NCBI RefSeq assembly: GCF_020595055.1
Contig: NZ_JAJDOO010000002.1
Coordinates: 222,419 to 286,418 of the forward strand
DNA: 64,000 nucleotides
Direction: 5' to 3'
Source of the DNA: Desulfosporosinus shakirovi
GTDB taxonomy: Bacteria > Bacillota > Desulfitobacteriia > Desulfitobacteriales > Desulfitobacteriaceae
Shown piece by piece: positions 16,691 through 26,468 of this stretch; within the stretch, counting starts at the first letter, position 1; every line of letters starts with the position of its first letter. A program made the translations under genes and the position numbers. The notes beneath the pieces were generated by a model, which was given only the letters and a program-made list of their open reading frames with translations, made no database searches and was not told the origin of the DNA.

Positions 16691-17124
16691 AAACACAAGA
16701 GTAATACATTTTCTGAGAAATTTCCTCCTGCATAAGATTTGGCTTGAGCGATATTTTCTTTCAGTGCTTTAGCAGCGCCGTCTATGTCTTTATGAGCATC
16801 CATATATTCAGCTATATGATAGCGTGCTTCTAGTTGGAAAGGATAAACGAGTAAAACGTTCACGGTCATGGATCGGGGCGCATAATTAGCACGATGCCAA
16901 GTTAACAGATGTCGCAGGGGCGAGGTTATAGACAGCATCAAAAGAGTTGTCAGTAACCCCGTCCCTGCGACATGATATAGTTCGTATCTGATTGAATGAT
17001 GACGGTTCAATGGTAACGGGAATGGAATTTAAAAAATACAAACTAAAAAAGAAGTTGATATGTTGGTGTCAGACATTGGAAGCATGTTATAGTAGGGGGA
17101 ACAAGGGTTAGGAGGTTTGTTTAA
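16691..17124. other. Intergenic stretch, no confident gene
   Basis: On the minus strand, about 16710-16840 reads like protein (YHIAEYMDAHKDIDGAAKAL and a short continuation), perhaps the decayed end of a gene, but no family is recognised and no start or context supports it. No clear terminator follows the CDC48 gene. The SD taggagg of the mscS gene lies at the right end. Confidence 0.3.
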
Positions 17125-18369
17125 GTGGTTGAATTTATAATGAATTGGCTGGTGAGCTATGGGCTCAATGAGGGTGTCGCTGAATACCTGTCGACAGGGA
17201 TTTTAGTGGTATTGATTGGTTTGCTGAGTATTCTGGCAAATTTCATTGCCAAAAGAATCGTTCTCCGAGTTTTACCTCATTTTATCAAGAAGATAAAATT
17301 TACCTGGAACACGATTATTTTGGAGCGAAAAGTGTTCCATAAATTATCTCACATCGTACCGGCCATTATCATATATTCCTTTGCCCCAGCCTTTACGGAG
17401 CAGATGACAAGGGTAATTCAGAAGTTTTCATTTGTTTATATTATCTTAGTAGGAATTACAGTTATTGATGAAGTATTAAATGCATTAGAGGATATCTATA
17501 GGAATTATGAGGTTTCTAAACATAAACCAATCAAGGGATACCTTCAGGTTGTGAAGATTTTTGTCTACATCTTAGGTGGAATTCTGATTATTGCTACGAT
17601 CATGGGGCAAAGTCCCCTCTTATTATTCAGTGGTATCGGAGCATTAACGGCTGTTTTTCTCTTGATTTTCAAGGATTCGTTACTCGGCCTGGTTGCGGGT
17701 GTTCAGTTGTCTTCGAATGACATGATCCGATTAGGTGACTGGATCGAAATGCCTAAATACGGTGCGAACGGAGATGTCATCGATATCTCATTAGTAACCG
17801 TTAAGGTTGAAAATTTCGATAAAACGATTACGACGATTCCAACATATGCGCTAATCTCGGATTCTTTCAAGAACTGGCGGGGTATGACACAGTCAGGCGG
17901 CAGGCGAATCAACCGTTCTGTCTATATCGATACGACAAGCATTAGTTTTTGCACAGATGAAATGTTGGATAAATTCCAGGAGATCGAGTGTCTATCTGAC
18001 TATATACGAACCAAAAAACATGAAATAGCCCAATATAACCTAGAGAAAAAGATCGACACCTCTAATTCGGTGAATGGCAGACATCTAACCAACATTGGGG
18101 TCTTCAGGATCTATATAGAGAGTTACCTAAGAAATCATCCGAAGATACATAAGGACATGATACAGATGGTCAGACAATTGCCTCCTGAAGAACATGGCTT
18201 ACCACTTGAAGTGTACGTATTTACCAATGATACTGACTGGGTATCGTATGAAATTGTACAGTCCGATATTTTCGATCATTTATTAGCGGTCGTACCTCAA
18301 TTTAGTCTTAGGCTCTACCAGAGCCCAACTGGCTATGATATTAGCCAAGCTGTGAAGGATCTTGCCTAG
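17125..18369 (+). CDS. MscS-family mechanosensitive channel (YbdG-like)
   Basis: A 414-residue small-conductance mechanosensitive channel homologue that releases solutes when membrane tension rises. Five hydrophobic segments lie in the first 190 residues. The pore-lining helix and following beta domain are visible at SGIGALTAVFLLIFKDSLLGLVAG and MIRLGDWIEMPKYGANGDV, the MscS signature. The long C-terminal domain and total length fit the YbdG subfamily rather than the 280-residue MscS. It starts with GTG at 17125, nine bases after aggagg. It appears to be a single-gene unit. Confidence 0.9.
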   Translation: MVEFIMNWLVSYGLNEGVAEYLSTGILVVLIGLLSILANFIAKRIVLRVLPHFIKKIKFTWNTIILERKVFHKLSHIVPAIIIYSFAPAFTEQMTRVIQKFSFVYIILVGITVIDEVLNALEDIYRNYEVSKHKPIKGYLQVVKIFVYILGGILIIATIMGQSPLLLFSGIGALTAVFLLIFKDSLLGLVAGVQLSSNDMIRLGDWIEMPKYGANGDVIDISLVTVKVENFDKTITTIPTYALISDSFKNWRGMTQSGGRRINRSVYIDTTSISFCTDEMLDKFQEIECLSDYIRTKKHEIAQYNLEKKIDTSNSVNGRHLTNIGVFRIYIESYLRNHPKIHKDMIQMVRQLPPEEHGLPLEVYVFTNDTDWVSYEIVQSDIFDHLLAVVPQFSLRLYQSPTGYDISQAVKDLA

Positions 18370-18579
18370 CCGTTCAATCATAAGAGACCAATGACGTCTG
18401 TCACCGTGAAAAAGAAGAGAAGCTCATCAGCTTTACGCAGAGTGAGCTATGCAAGATAGAGTTTCATGCAGAGGTCTGTGTTTAACGACTTTGTAACAAG
18501 GAACTGTTGTGGGCAGGACGTTTTGGCTCAAGATAGGTGATAAAGTACTAGCTAATTATTTTGGCTTTGATACAAAAAC

Positions 18580-18625
18580 GGACAAATAATCTGCTTTAGG
18601 GCTTGCCTGGCCAGATTATTTGTCC
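18580..18625. repeat. Perfect 14-bp inverted repeat downstream of mscS
   Basis: GGACAAATAATCTG (18580-18593) is mirrored at 18612-18625 with an 18-base loop, in the 382-base gap 18370-18751. No T run follows closely, so it is either a weak bidirectional terminator or a remnant of an insertion element end. The gap also holds an 18-codon reading frame (GTG 18689 to TAA 18745) with a good SD, probably the cut-off start of a lost gene. Confidence 0.55.
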
Positions 18626-18751
18626 AAATTCTTAAAAGCGCTTTCTTAAGGCATCAAGCACCTAGTCCACATTCTGGAGGGAGTTAAAGTGGCCGAAACT
18701 AAAGTCCTCAATGTGAACTATTATCATATTGTCTACAGAGAGTAACAGCAG

Positions 18752-21700
18752 CTAACAATCTTCCAGCGGATTTCTGACTTCGTAGGGCCGCATCATATCA
18801 TTGTCTTCGTGGTCGAGAATATGGCAGTGCCAAACATAACCTGGCTCCGCGGCAGGATTGAAGGGAAATTGATTAATGCCGGGGATTGAGACCACCTCGG
18901 CTTGAGGCGCGAATCGGATCCTGATCGTAGTTACTTGTCCGGGATAGGCTTGAATGGTATCCTTCCAGCCATCTTCATGAGCGGGTGGGTTAATTGGTCC
19001 ATCCAGGAGGTAAGGTTCCACGGGTAACACTTTAGTTGGATGCTCAAGTGGAGGCTCACCGTTGAGGGCTAACCAATCGCTCGTATATTTGTTAACCAAA
19101 AAGCCCTGACGACTGATCAACCGGAATTGAATTAAGTGGATGTGAATCGGATGAGCCCCTCCCGTTAGGTTGACAATTTGCCAGTCCTCGGTAGATCCTA
19201 CTAAGGGTAATTCGGAGGTAGGCATATGCCATTTATGACCGTCCAGCAAAAATTCTAAGGGTCCCGTAGGGCCTAGAACCAGATTGAGAGTCAGGGTTCG
19301 TTTTTTTCTGTCACGTTTGAGCGGGTATAGAATATTCAAGATTTTTGGCAATGGTGGGGGTAGGACAGCGGGCTTGTTCAGCACAGTAAACTGCATAAGT
19401 TGGCCTGTTGTCTGGGGATCCGGTGGATTCCCATTAGGGAACGGAGCATTGGCAGTATTAGTCATAATTAATTTAGTGCCCGGTGTTAGCTGGGAGAAGT
19501 CTATAAGGATGTCAACTCTTTCGCTAGGCGCAATGAGCAAGGCGTCGAGCTGAACAGGTTTCGGCAGGTAGCCACCATCTGTGCCAATTTGCACAAATGG
19601 CATCTGATTTGAGAAGGCCATATTATAGAAACGATCATTAGATCCGTTCAAAATTCGAAAACGGTATTGCCTGGGTTCGACATCCAAATTGGGCCATACC
19701 TTGCCATTTATCATAATCGTATTACCTAAAAACCCTGGTATCCAGTAGGGATGAACATTCGGAACGAGTCCATTACTGGGATACGCCAAGGAGCCGTCGT
19801 CAAAGAAGGATCTGTCTTGGATGACCATGGGTATCTCATATTTGCCTTGCGGCAGCACGGAATGCTTTTCATCGAGGTGATTTTGAGGGTCCCGTAATAA
19901 ATAGAAACCGGCCAGTCCCATCATGACATTAAGTCGGGTCATGCCTATCGAATGGTCATGATACCATAAAGTCGTCGGTTCCTGCTCATTAGCGTAATGA
20001 TACCGTGATTTAACAAAGGTTGGTCCGGTTATGGCTTCCCCGGCGGTAAACCATGCTTCGGGGAACCCATCAGATGATGGCTCAGTTTCTCCGCCGTGCA
20101 AGTGGGGTACCATAGGCACGGGACTTTGAGCTAAAGGAAATCCTGGCGGAAACGGTGGGAAGGGGGGCATAGGCATTTCCATTTTATTGGGGTTAGCCCA
20201 ATGAAGAGTAGGATCTACAGCCAAGGGATGGGGTTCGGTCAGGTTGTTAATCCATTGCACATTGATGGGAATGTGTCTTTTGGCTTCAAAGGTTGGACTA
20301 GGTGTTGACTTGAAATCAGGTATGATCTCATCTGTTTCAGGAATTCTGACTTTGCCCCCATAACCCCACACGGTTGTCTCAGGGAAACCTTCCGGTAGAA
20401 TTTGCTGGGTGAACTGACTGACTGTCACCTTATAATCGTGGCTTTTTATTTTACCGCTAATCGGGTGCTTAACAACTCTTGGCATAAAGACAGGCGGGAC
20501 AAAAAAATGGTTTACAAACTTCGGAATAGTTGTCGGATCAAGGGGATTTGGCGCTAAACTCCCGGCTCCATTTAAATGAGTTTCCTCTGGGTCGCTTTCA
20601 ACCTCATCTGCTGACTTATCTTCTTCTCTGTTAACAGAGAAGGGGGGGGTTAGGTCAGCAGTGAATAATTCCGGAGCTGGGTTTTGTGAAGGATGGATAC
20701 TTTGAGGGAAATTGAATACATTACTTGGATCATAATTAGTCTTGATGTCTTGCAAAACGTTCACGTATTGACCATAATAAGCCATTGGGTAATCTTTTAG
20801 TTTACTATACGGAAAGTTCACATATGATCCTAAAGTAAGCTTCTCAATATATAAAAAGCCCTCTGCTACCCATTCCTTGTTGATTGGCGCTTCATCATTC
20901 TCTTCCCAGCTTGATGAAATGGCCATAATATAGTTTGCCTTCCTATAATAAAAAGCAGTATTAGTCTTCATAACATCACTTACTGCTCCGCCTAATGAAT
21001 AAACTTTAACAAAGGAATTGTAATCCGTAGGGGCTTTATCGATTATTTCTATGATTTTACATAATTTATGGTCGGAAAGATGCTCATACATAAATCTTCC
21101 TGTGTCCGTGAATTTCTCACTTTTCGGATATGTGTTTCCTATTGTGTTTACAGCATCAATAAAATCAACATACTCGATACTTTCAAAAGTAATTCCCGGT
21201 ATACTTAGGATAGGCTCCAATAGTTTTCTGGCTTCATCGGGTTTTCCATAGAAGAAAGCATACATTAATGCCCCTTGTTTATATACTCTGCCAAAGGCAC
21301 TCATTCTTCTATCCAAATCTTCTAACCATTCTTGCCATACACTCAAAAAGCTGAGCCTAGCCGGTTGATTGTTGTTCCACTTCAGTTGAATAAGGGTTAT
21401 TTTATCTATTTTCTTTTTCAAGGTAAATGTGAAGGAAGTGACAACTCCGAAATTTCCTCCTCCGGCTCCTCGTAATGCCCAAAACAAATCTGGATTGCAG
21501 TTGTGATTAGCTATTAATATATTTCCTTTGGCATCCACCATTTCTGCTTCAATCAAGCTGTCAAGGGTAAGTCCCAAGTAGCGGGTTGATAAACCTATTC
21601 CTCCACCTAAAACCAATCCGGAAATTGCTACTGTAGGACAAGTACCTCCAGGAAATGCATATCCGTATTCATATAGTATTTCATATAATTTTCTAAGCCT

Positions 21701-22018
21701 GGCTCCTGCTTGTACCTTTACTACGTCATTAAGAGTATCTATTTCTATATGATTCATTAGTGTCGTGTCGATTACCAGTTTCTCTGTTCCGGTTGAATAG
21801 CCTTCGTAGTTGTGTCCCCCTGAACGAATGCGAAGTCTTACTTGATTTTTTTCTGACCAAAGAATGGCATTGGCAACATCCTGATTATTATAGCAATAGA
21901 CAATTGCTATAGGATATTCATCTATATCTCTGTTGTACTCTTGTCTGGCTAGTTCATACTCTGGATCAAAAGGCCATATAACCTTACCAGTTAATCCTTC
22001 TTGTTCCAAGATAAGCAC
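18752..22018 (-). CDS. Fusion of a berberine-bridge-type FAD oxidase with a CotA-like multicopper oxidase
   Basis: A 1088-residue fusion of two oxidases. Residues about 20-200 are a PCMH FAD-binding domain. His68 (SGGHNYEG) and Cys127 (GGTCPTVAISG) match the two residues that bind FAD covalently in the berberine bridge enzyme/glucooligosaccharide oxidase family, and the BBE motif YDPSNVFNFPQSI ends this half near 440. After an acidic, proline-rich linker, residues about 510-1088 form a three-domain multicopper oxidase of the CotA/bilirubin oxidase type. All four copper motifs are present: HLHGG (638), WYHDH (683), HPIHIHL (954) and HCHILDHEDNDMM (1063). Both halves are uninterrupted. Start is GTG 22018, or TTG 22009, after gagagg. 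There is no signal peptide, as in the spore coat laccase CotA. Confidence 0.92.
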   Translation of the reverse strand: MLILEQEGLTGKVIWPFDPEYELARQEYNRDIDEYPIAIVYCYNNQDVANAILWSEKNQVRLRIRSGGHNYEGYSTGTEKLVIDTTLMNHIEIDTLNDVVKVQAGARLRKLYEILYEYGYAFPGGTCPTVAISGLVLGGGIGLSTRYLGLTLDSLIEAEMVDAKGNILIANHNCNPDLFWALRGAGGGNFGVVTSFTFTLKKKIDKITLIQLKWNNNQPARLSFLSVWQEWLEDLDRRMSAFGRVYKQGALMYAFFYGKPDEARKLLEPILSIPGITFESIEYVDFIDAVNTIGNTYPKSEKFTDTGRFMYEHLSDHKLCKIIEIIDKAPTDYNSFVKVYSLGGAVSDVMKTNTAFYYRKANYIMAISSSWEENDEAPINKEWVAEGFLYIEKLTLGSYVNFPYSKLKDYPMAYYGQYVNVLQDIKTNYDPSNVFNFPQSIHPSQNPAPELFTADLTPPFSVNREEDKSADEVESDPEETHLNGAGSLAPNPLDPTTIPKFVNHFFVPPVFMPRVVKHPISGKIKSHDYKVTVSQFTQQILPEGFPETTVWGYGGKVRIPETDEIIPDFKSTPSPTFEAKRHIPINVQWINNLTEPHPLAVDPTLHWANPNKMEMPMPPFPPFPPGFPLAQSPVPMVPHLHGGETEPSSDGFPEAWFTAGEAITGPTFVKSRYHYANEQEPTTLWYHDHSIGMTRLNVMMGLAGFYLLRDPQNHLDEKHSVLPQGKYEIPMVIQDRSFFDDGSLAYPSNGLVPNVHPYWIPGFLGNTIMINGKVWPNLDVEPRQYRFRILNGSNDRFYNMAFSNQMPFVQIGTDGGYLPKPVQLDALLIAPSERVDILIDFSQLTPGTKLIMTNTANAPFPNGNPPDPQTTGQLMQFTVLNKPAVLPPPLPKILNILYPLKRDRKKRTLTLNLVLGPTGPLEFLLDGHKWHMPTSELPLVGSTEDWQIVNLTGGAHPIHIHLIQFRLISRQGFLVNKYTSDWLALNGEPPLEHPTKVLPVEPYLLDGPINPPAHEDGWKDTIQAYPGQVTTIRIRFAPQAEVVSIPGINQFPFNPAAEPGYVWHCHILDHEDNDMMRPYEVRNPLEDC

Positions 22019-22701
22019 GTCCTCTCAGTTTATATACTTCTGTATAAATTATTCAGTAGCTAATACGGTCAATTTCTTGACCAAAACGAGGGTCTGGAAC
22101 CCTGGACAAGGGTTTTCAGTGTCGAGGACAGCTGAATGACATTTAGATCCAAATAAGAATTTAGGATAGTAGAGCTGGAAGGTGATGCCATTTCAAAAGC
22201 GGGAAAGAGCAAACAATTGCTATTTGCAGTATTTAACCTTAGCCGCTGCTGGTTGCCCAAAACGCTTTGATATCCAAACCCAGAATAGAATATGCTTGTT
22301 TACTTAAGATTGCTACTGTTGCAAGAATCATGAATGACAGGATACAAAGTGGCGAAAGCGTGACCATTATTCGGCAACCCTTTAGGCTTTGAGAAGATCG
22401 CTGAGAGAGGTAAAGTAGGTCGATTTTATAATATAGAAAATATTCTGACCCGGGTTTTGCCGTCGAAATAATTATCTCGGATATCACCCATCATTGGTTT
22501 ATTTCATTTCAAAGCGTGTTCAATCAATAAGAATTTGTGTGCAGATTTTTGGTGTAGGTGTCCGGGATATTTGTTTAAAAGTACTAAGTTATAAGTGTTG
22601 TAAACAGCTAAGCAGTTTTTTATTTGTGCAAAATATGTCGAACAAAATTTGTGGGATTATCAATTGTAGTAGTGTAACATAAAGCAGTAAGTCGATATTA
22701 A
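22019..22701. other. Non-coding or decayed stretch
   Basis: Only short reading frames without recognisable motifs occur on either strand. One minus-strand frame (22250-22400) is hydrophobic but has no family signature. I see no confident gene, RNA or terminator here. Confidence 0.4.
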
Positions 22702-22716
22702 GTGAATGCTTGCAGT

Positions 22717-23335
22717 AAGAAACATAGAGAGGTCTCGGTTTCCTTCTTCGCAAGATTTAATTTCGACAATATAAGGATTAAAGAGTTACAAGTAGTGTAT
22801 ATGGAAGGAAAGGAAAGCGACATAAATTGGTTCTTGGAACGGTTAGAATCAAATTCGATAATCGGGATGATAGCGGGTATGGATTTTTTTTGATGGCTTA
22901 GGAGTTCTGTTACTACGCAAAGGACAGCTGATTACGAAAGGGATAAAGGATCTCCTGCAGAAGCTAGAAGTTACGTTTGGAGAAAACAGGAAAACATAAG
23001 TCGTCCGCTTTAAACAACATGATCATGAACGTTTGGGCATAGCCTGAATGTTGCTTTATTCGCAACAATTACCGGAATGGGTTTAAGATATAAAGAGATG
23101 AGACTCAAATATTTGACCTTGGGGGCGTTGCTTCATGACTTAGGAAAGTTGAGGGTGCCAAAGGAAATCTTAAGCAAAAAAGGTAGTTTGACAGAAGAAG
23201 AGTTTGTTATTTATGAAGCAACACTCTCTGTCGGGAGTAGAAATGCTGAAGAATACCCATTTATTACCTAGTGTGCTGGCGACTGTCAAAAACCATCACG
23301 AGCGTTGGGATGAACTATCTAAGACTGTTTTGGAC
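22717..23335 (+). pseudogene. Broken HD-GYP cyclic-di-GMP phosphodiesterase gene
   Basis: Pieces of one HD-GYP protein lie in order but in different frames. About 22891-22997 reads DGLGVLLLRKGQLITKG, the usual N-terminal segment. 23026-23215 reads GHSLNVALFATITGMGL followed by GALLHDLGKLRVPKEIL, with the HD metal site. 23215-23325 reads KQHSLSGVEMLKNTHLL, then NHHERWDE. Stops and at least two frameshifts separate them, and the GYP part is missing. The ancestral enzyme would have degraded c-di-GMP. Confidence 0.75.
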
Positions 23336-23380
23336 AAACTAGTTATATTAATCAAAGAAATCGGAGGTTTACGCCAAGTC

Positions 23381-23719
23381 ATGAAAGAAGCCAAAAAAGC
23401 GGAAATTCAAATGAATCTAACTGAATTTGAAATGCCGCCTATGCAAGACGTTGTCATTGTCGGCCGTAATGCACCTATAGGACCTGAGGCATTAAAGAGG
23501 ATGGTTGATGTCCTCAGCCCAGATCAGTATAAGATCATTAAAGTTGATCACCCAGTCATAGAAGCCATAGTAGTACGCAATGCTCTGATGAACATGATCC
23601 CCGAAGAAAAATTATGCGAGTTCATTTTAGAGGAAGGAGGGAAGATTGTTGATGAAACTACGATTATCAAAGCTCATGTCAATATTACTGTACACATCAG
23701 CAAATCAATTGATTTATGA
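23381..23719 (+). CDS. Unrecognised 112-residue protein coupled to the CBS-GGDEF gene
   Basis: The frame continues from the last HD-GYP fragment but after about 23335 the sequence no longer resembles HD-GYP. It encodes a compact alpha/beta segment (DVVIVGRNAPIGPEALKRMV, VDHPVIEAIVVRNALMN and a beta-rich end, AHVNITVHI). ATG 23381 is a possible start after cggaggt at a long spacing; the real start may be upstream. Its TGA overlaps the ATG of the next gene (ATGA), which argues that it is still translated. I do not recognise the family. It might be the partner or regulatory domain of the adjacent cyclase. Confidence 0.5.
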   Translation: MKEAKKAEIQMNLTEFEMPPMQDVVIVGRNAPIGPEALKRMVDVLSPDQYKIIKVDHPVIEAIVVRNALMNMIPEEKLCEFILEEGGKIVDETTIIKAHVNITVHISKSIDL

Positions 23720-24582
23720 TAAATGTTAGGCGAGTTGAACATATTTACTCTAAAGAATTCTACACAGTGGATGTCTTGGATGGAGTTTCAAAGATAAGGA
23801 CATTATTATCGGAAATTGAAAATGGTTGTTGTCCGGTAATGGATGATGGTTATCTGGTGGGAGTAATAACCTACAAGGAGCTGCTGAGAACACATCCCAA
23901 TCGAATCATTGCAGATGCTATGAGAGGGAAACCTGTCACAGTTTCTGTTGAAATGCCGCTTTGGCAAGCCAAAGAACTCTTTGACGAGACTGGTCTGGAT
24001 GTTTTCTTAGTAGAGGAAAAAGGTATATTATCCGGTATTCTACCTCGAAACCTGCTTGAGATTCAACTAGGATCTCATATTGATTCATTGACTGGTCTTT
24101 ATAAGAGTGATTACATATATTATCATGGTGTTCGACTACTTGAAAACAAGCAAGAAATCAGTATTCTTTTTTTTGACATTAACAATTTCGGCTTAATCGA
24201 TAAAACTTTCGGTCATACAGTAGGGGATAATATTTTAGTCGAAGTGAGCAAACTGTTATGTGAAAATGCTCCTTTGGAGGCCTTTTTGTGCCGTTTTGGA
24301 GGAGATGAATTTGCTGTTTTATTACCTGCACACTTGGACACAGGTGTAGCTTTAGCTTACCATCTGACGGATATTATAGGTAGGCACAGCTTTACTTGCG
24401 GAATAGAGGTAAGTATTTCAGCAGGAGTAATTGGGGGACGGCGGCACAAAGAACGTTCTGATGATCCATGGCAAACAATGGAGCAACTGATAAATATTGC
24501 GAGTCTAAGGTCAACAGAAGCTAAAAAGACTAATGCAACACTTTCCGTGGCAGAAATTCAGGTTGGAGATGAAATCGCCTAG
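23716..24582 (+). CDS. CBS-domain diguanylate cyclase (CBS pair + GGDEF)
   Basis: A 288-residue cytosolic protein. Residues about 8-120 are a pair of CBS domains (CCPVMDDGYLVGVITYKEL, then VFLVEEKGILSGILPRNLL), which usually bind adenine nucleotides. Residues about 128-275 form a GGDEF domain that begins DSLTGLYKSDYI and has an intact RFGGDEFAV site, so it should make c-di-GMP. The RxxD inhibitory site is not at its usual place. The start overlaps the preceding stop by four bases. With the ruined HD-GYP gene upstream, only the synthetic half of a c-di-GMP pair seems to remain here. Confidence 0.9.
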   Translation: MINVRRVEHIYSKEFYTVDVLDGVSKIRTLLSEIENGCCPVMDDGYLVGVITYKELLRTHPNRIIADAMRGKPVTVSVEMPLWQAKELFDETGLDVFLVEEKGILSGILPRNLLEIQLGSHIDSLTGLYKSDYIYYHGVRLLENKQEISILFFDINNFGLIDKTFGHTVGDNILVEVSKLLCENAPLEAFLCRFGGDEFAVLLPAHLDTGVALAYHLTDIIGRHSFTCGIEVSISAGVIGGRRHKERSDDPWQTMEQLINIASLRSTEAKKTNATLSVAEIQVGDEIA

Positions 24583-24671
24583 GAGGAAAATTCAAGGACA
24601 TATTATGACTACTCTCAATAGGTTCAGTTGATTTTAAAATGGTAGAGTAGAGCCTGACTAGGAGTGAATTT

Positions 24672-25346
24672 ATGTTCAATATTTTGGTAGTCGAAGATGA
24701 CACCAACACACAAAAACTGATCTGCGCTGTCCTAAAGCAGGGAGGGTACAATGCTTTTGCGGCAAAAGATGGCCTCAACGCTTTAAGTATGATGGAAAGG
24801 CAATATTTTGATTTGATGATCCTGGATTTGATGATGCCGAGGATGGACGGCTATCAGCTTTGCCAAGAATTACGCGATGTGGGAGAAACTATTCCTATCT
24901 TGATGATTACGGCACAACAAGAAATTAAGGATAAACATAGAGGCTTCCTTGTAGGCACAGACGATTACATGACAAAGCCCTTTGACGAGCAGGAAATGCT
25001 GTTTCGCATAAAGGCACTACTGCGTCGGGCCCAAATTGTTAATGAGCAGAGATTAATCATCGGTGGCACCACTTTGGATTATAATACGCTTACCGTCACT
25101 CATGGTGAAGATACAATTATCCTTCCCCAGAAAGAATTCTATTTACTCTTCAAATTGACAAGTTATCCAAATATGATTTTTACCCGCCTGCAATTGATGG
25201 ATGAGATCTGGGGTCCCGATACAGAAACAGATGAGCATACCTTGAATGTTCATATGGGCAGGCTACGCGAGAAATTTAAAGATAACCCTGATTTTGAGAT
25301 CGTTACTGTGCGCGGACTAGGATATAAGGCGGTGAAGCAACCATAA
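24672..25346 (+). CDS. OmpR/PhoB-family response regulator
   Basis: A 224-residue response regulator. The receiver domain (about 1-118) has the acidic pair VVEDD, the phospho-acceptor Asp in MILDLMMPRMDGY and the conserved Lys in DYMTKPFD. The C-terminal winged helix (about 130-222) has the typical end DEHTLNVHMGRLREKF and TVRGLGYK. It pairs with the histidine kinase gene that starts eight bases later and probably controls the ABC exporter and RND genes downstream. Confidence 0.93.
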   Translation: MFNILVVEDDTNTQKLICAVLKQGGYNAFAAKDGLNALSMMERQYFDLMILDLMMPRMDGYQLCQELRDVGETIPILMITAQQEIKDKHRGFLVGTDDYMTKPFDEQEMLFRIKALLRRAQIVNEQRLIIGGTTLDYNTLTVTHGEDTIILPQKEFYLLFKLTSYPNMIFTRLQLMDEIWGPDTETDEHTLNVHMGRLREKFKDNPDFEIVTVRGLGYKAVKQP

Positions 25347-25354
25347 AAAAAAGA

Positions 25355-26392
25355 ATGAGTCTCGCTGTTTCCCTGGTTGTATTTGTTTTTTTTGTTATGG
25401 CTTTGTCGGTTGTGATTGGCAGATTATGTACATATTTACTGGAATTTATTTTTGGCAGCAGCTTTTTGGAAAATGGTATTTTAGGTTTTTTTGCCTTGTT
25501 GCTAACAAGTGTATCGATTGGAACTTCTATCACCGCTCTTCTAAGCAGGTGGATGGTTAAGCCTGTCCGTAATCTGATTGAAGCTATTGAAGATGTAGCT
25601 AAAGGGGATTTTTCGGTTACGGTTAAAGGCAGCAACATTCCAGAGCTGGAGAGCCTTGCCGCGAGTTTTAATAAAATGGCCCGGGAGCTTGCGGGAATTG
25701 AAATGTTGCGCCTTGATTTTATCAATAATTTTTCTCATGAGTTTAAAACGCCGATTGTTTCGATTAAGGGCTTTGCCAAACTTTTGAAAGAAGGCGGTTT
25801 AACCGGTGATGAAGCGCAGGAATACTTAGATATAATCATTCAAGAGTCCCAAAGATTGGCTGACCTTTCCACAAATGTTCTGAATTTATCAAAGGTGGAA
25901 ACTACGGAGATCATTAGCGAAAAAGAGGTTTATGCGCTGGATGAGCAAATTCGCCGCGCTATACTTATATTGGAACCCAAATGGAGCGCTAAAAATCTTT
26001 CAGTAGATGTGGATTTGGAGAGTATAACTATTTATAACAATGCATCCCTACTCCAACAAATATGGGTAAACCTCTTGGATAACGCTATCAAATTCACAGA
26101 TAACGGTGGGGAATTACTAGTCAGTTTAAGACGCATCAATTCATCGCTACGGTTTTGTTTGCGAGATAGTGGCCAGGGAATGGACGAGGAAACAAAACAA
26201 CATATCTTTGACAAGTTTTATCAAGGGGATACATCCCACGCAACTGTTGGGAATGGACTCGGACTGACGTTGGTTAAAAATATTGTCGGCCTCTGCAGCG
26301 GTCATATAGAAGTCGAAAGTAGTCTGGGAAAAGGCAGTGCCTTCACTGTTTTCTTGCCTTTGGGGATGCCGATGGATAATATGCACAGCTAA
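25355..26392 (+). CDS. Sensor histidine kinase
   Basis: A 345-residue membrane kinase and cognate sensor of the preceding regulator. Two transmembrane helices (about 5-28 and 42-65) enclose almost no extracytoplasmic loop, so it likely senses within the membrane, as do kinases that respond to antimicrobial or envelope stress. A HAMP domain follows (about 65-115). HisKA has the phosphorylated His in NFSHEFKTPI, and HATPase_c has N, G1 and G2 boxes (NLLDNAIKFT, DSGQGMD, GNGLGLTLV). A strong terminator lies after the gene. Confidence 0.92.
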   Translation: MSLAVSLVVFVFFVMALSVVIGRLCTYLLEFIFGSSFLENGILGFFALLLTSVSIGTSITALLSRWMVKPVRNLIEAIEDVAKGDFSVTVKGSNIPELESLAASFNKMARELAGIEMLRLDFINNFSHEFKTPIVSIKGFAKLLKEGGLTGDEAQEYLDIIIQESQRLADLSTNVLNLSKVETTEIISEKEVYALDEQIRRAILILEPKWSAKNLSVDVDLESITIYNNASLLQQIWVNLLDNAIKFTDNGGELLVSLRRINSSLRFCLRDSGQGMDEETKQHIFDKFYQGDTSHATVGNGLGLTLVKNIVGLCSGHIEVESSLGKGSAFTVFLPLGMPMDNMHS

Positions 26393-26419
26393 AGCTGTTT
26401 TTATCATATTGCTTGGAGT

Positions 26420-26468
26420 ACAAAAGTGCCTGCCAAGGGATAAATCATCCCTTGGCAGGCACTTTTGT
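26420..26468 (+). terminator. Strong intrinsic terminator after the two-component system
   Basis: A perfect 22-bp stem with a 5-base loop, whose distal arm ends in CACTTTTGT followed by attttg. It separates the two-component genes from the ABC exporter. The rest of the 374-base gap 26393-26766 has no gene. It includes a stretch (26665-26710) that resembles another at 58051-58095. Confidence 0.85.

Noticed and set aside
16552..17010. Minus-strand reading frame of 152 codons overlapping the end of the CDC48 gene
   Set aside because: Its end is antisense to conserved D2 sequence. The middle looks slightly protein-like but matches no family, so it is only mentioned as a possible remnant.
22239..22487. 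Minus-strand hydrophobic reading frame
   Set aside because: One possible membrane segment but no SD, family signature or continuation.
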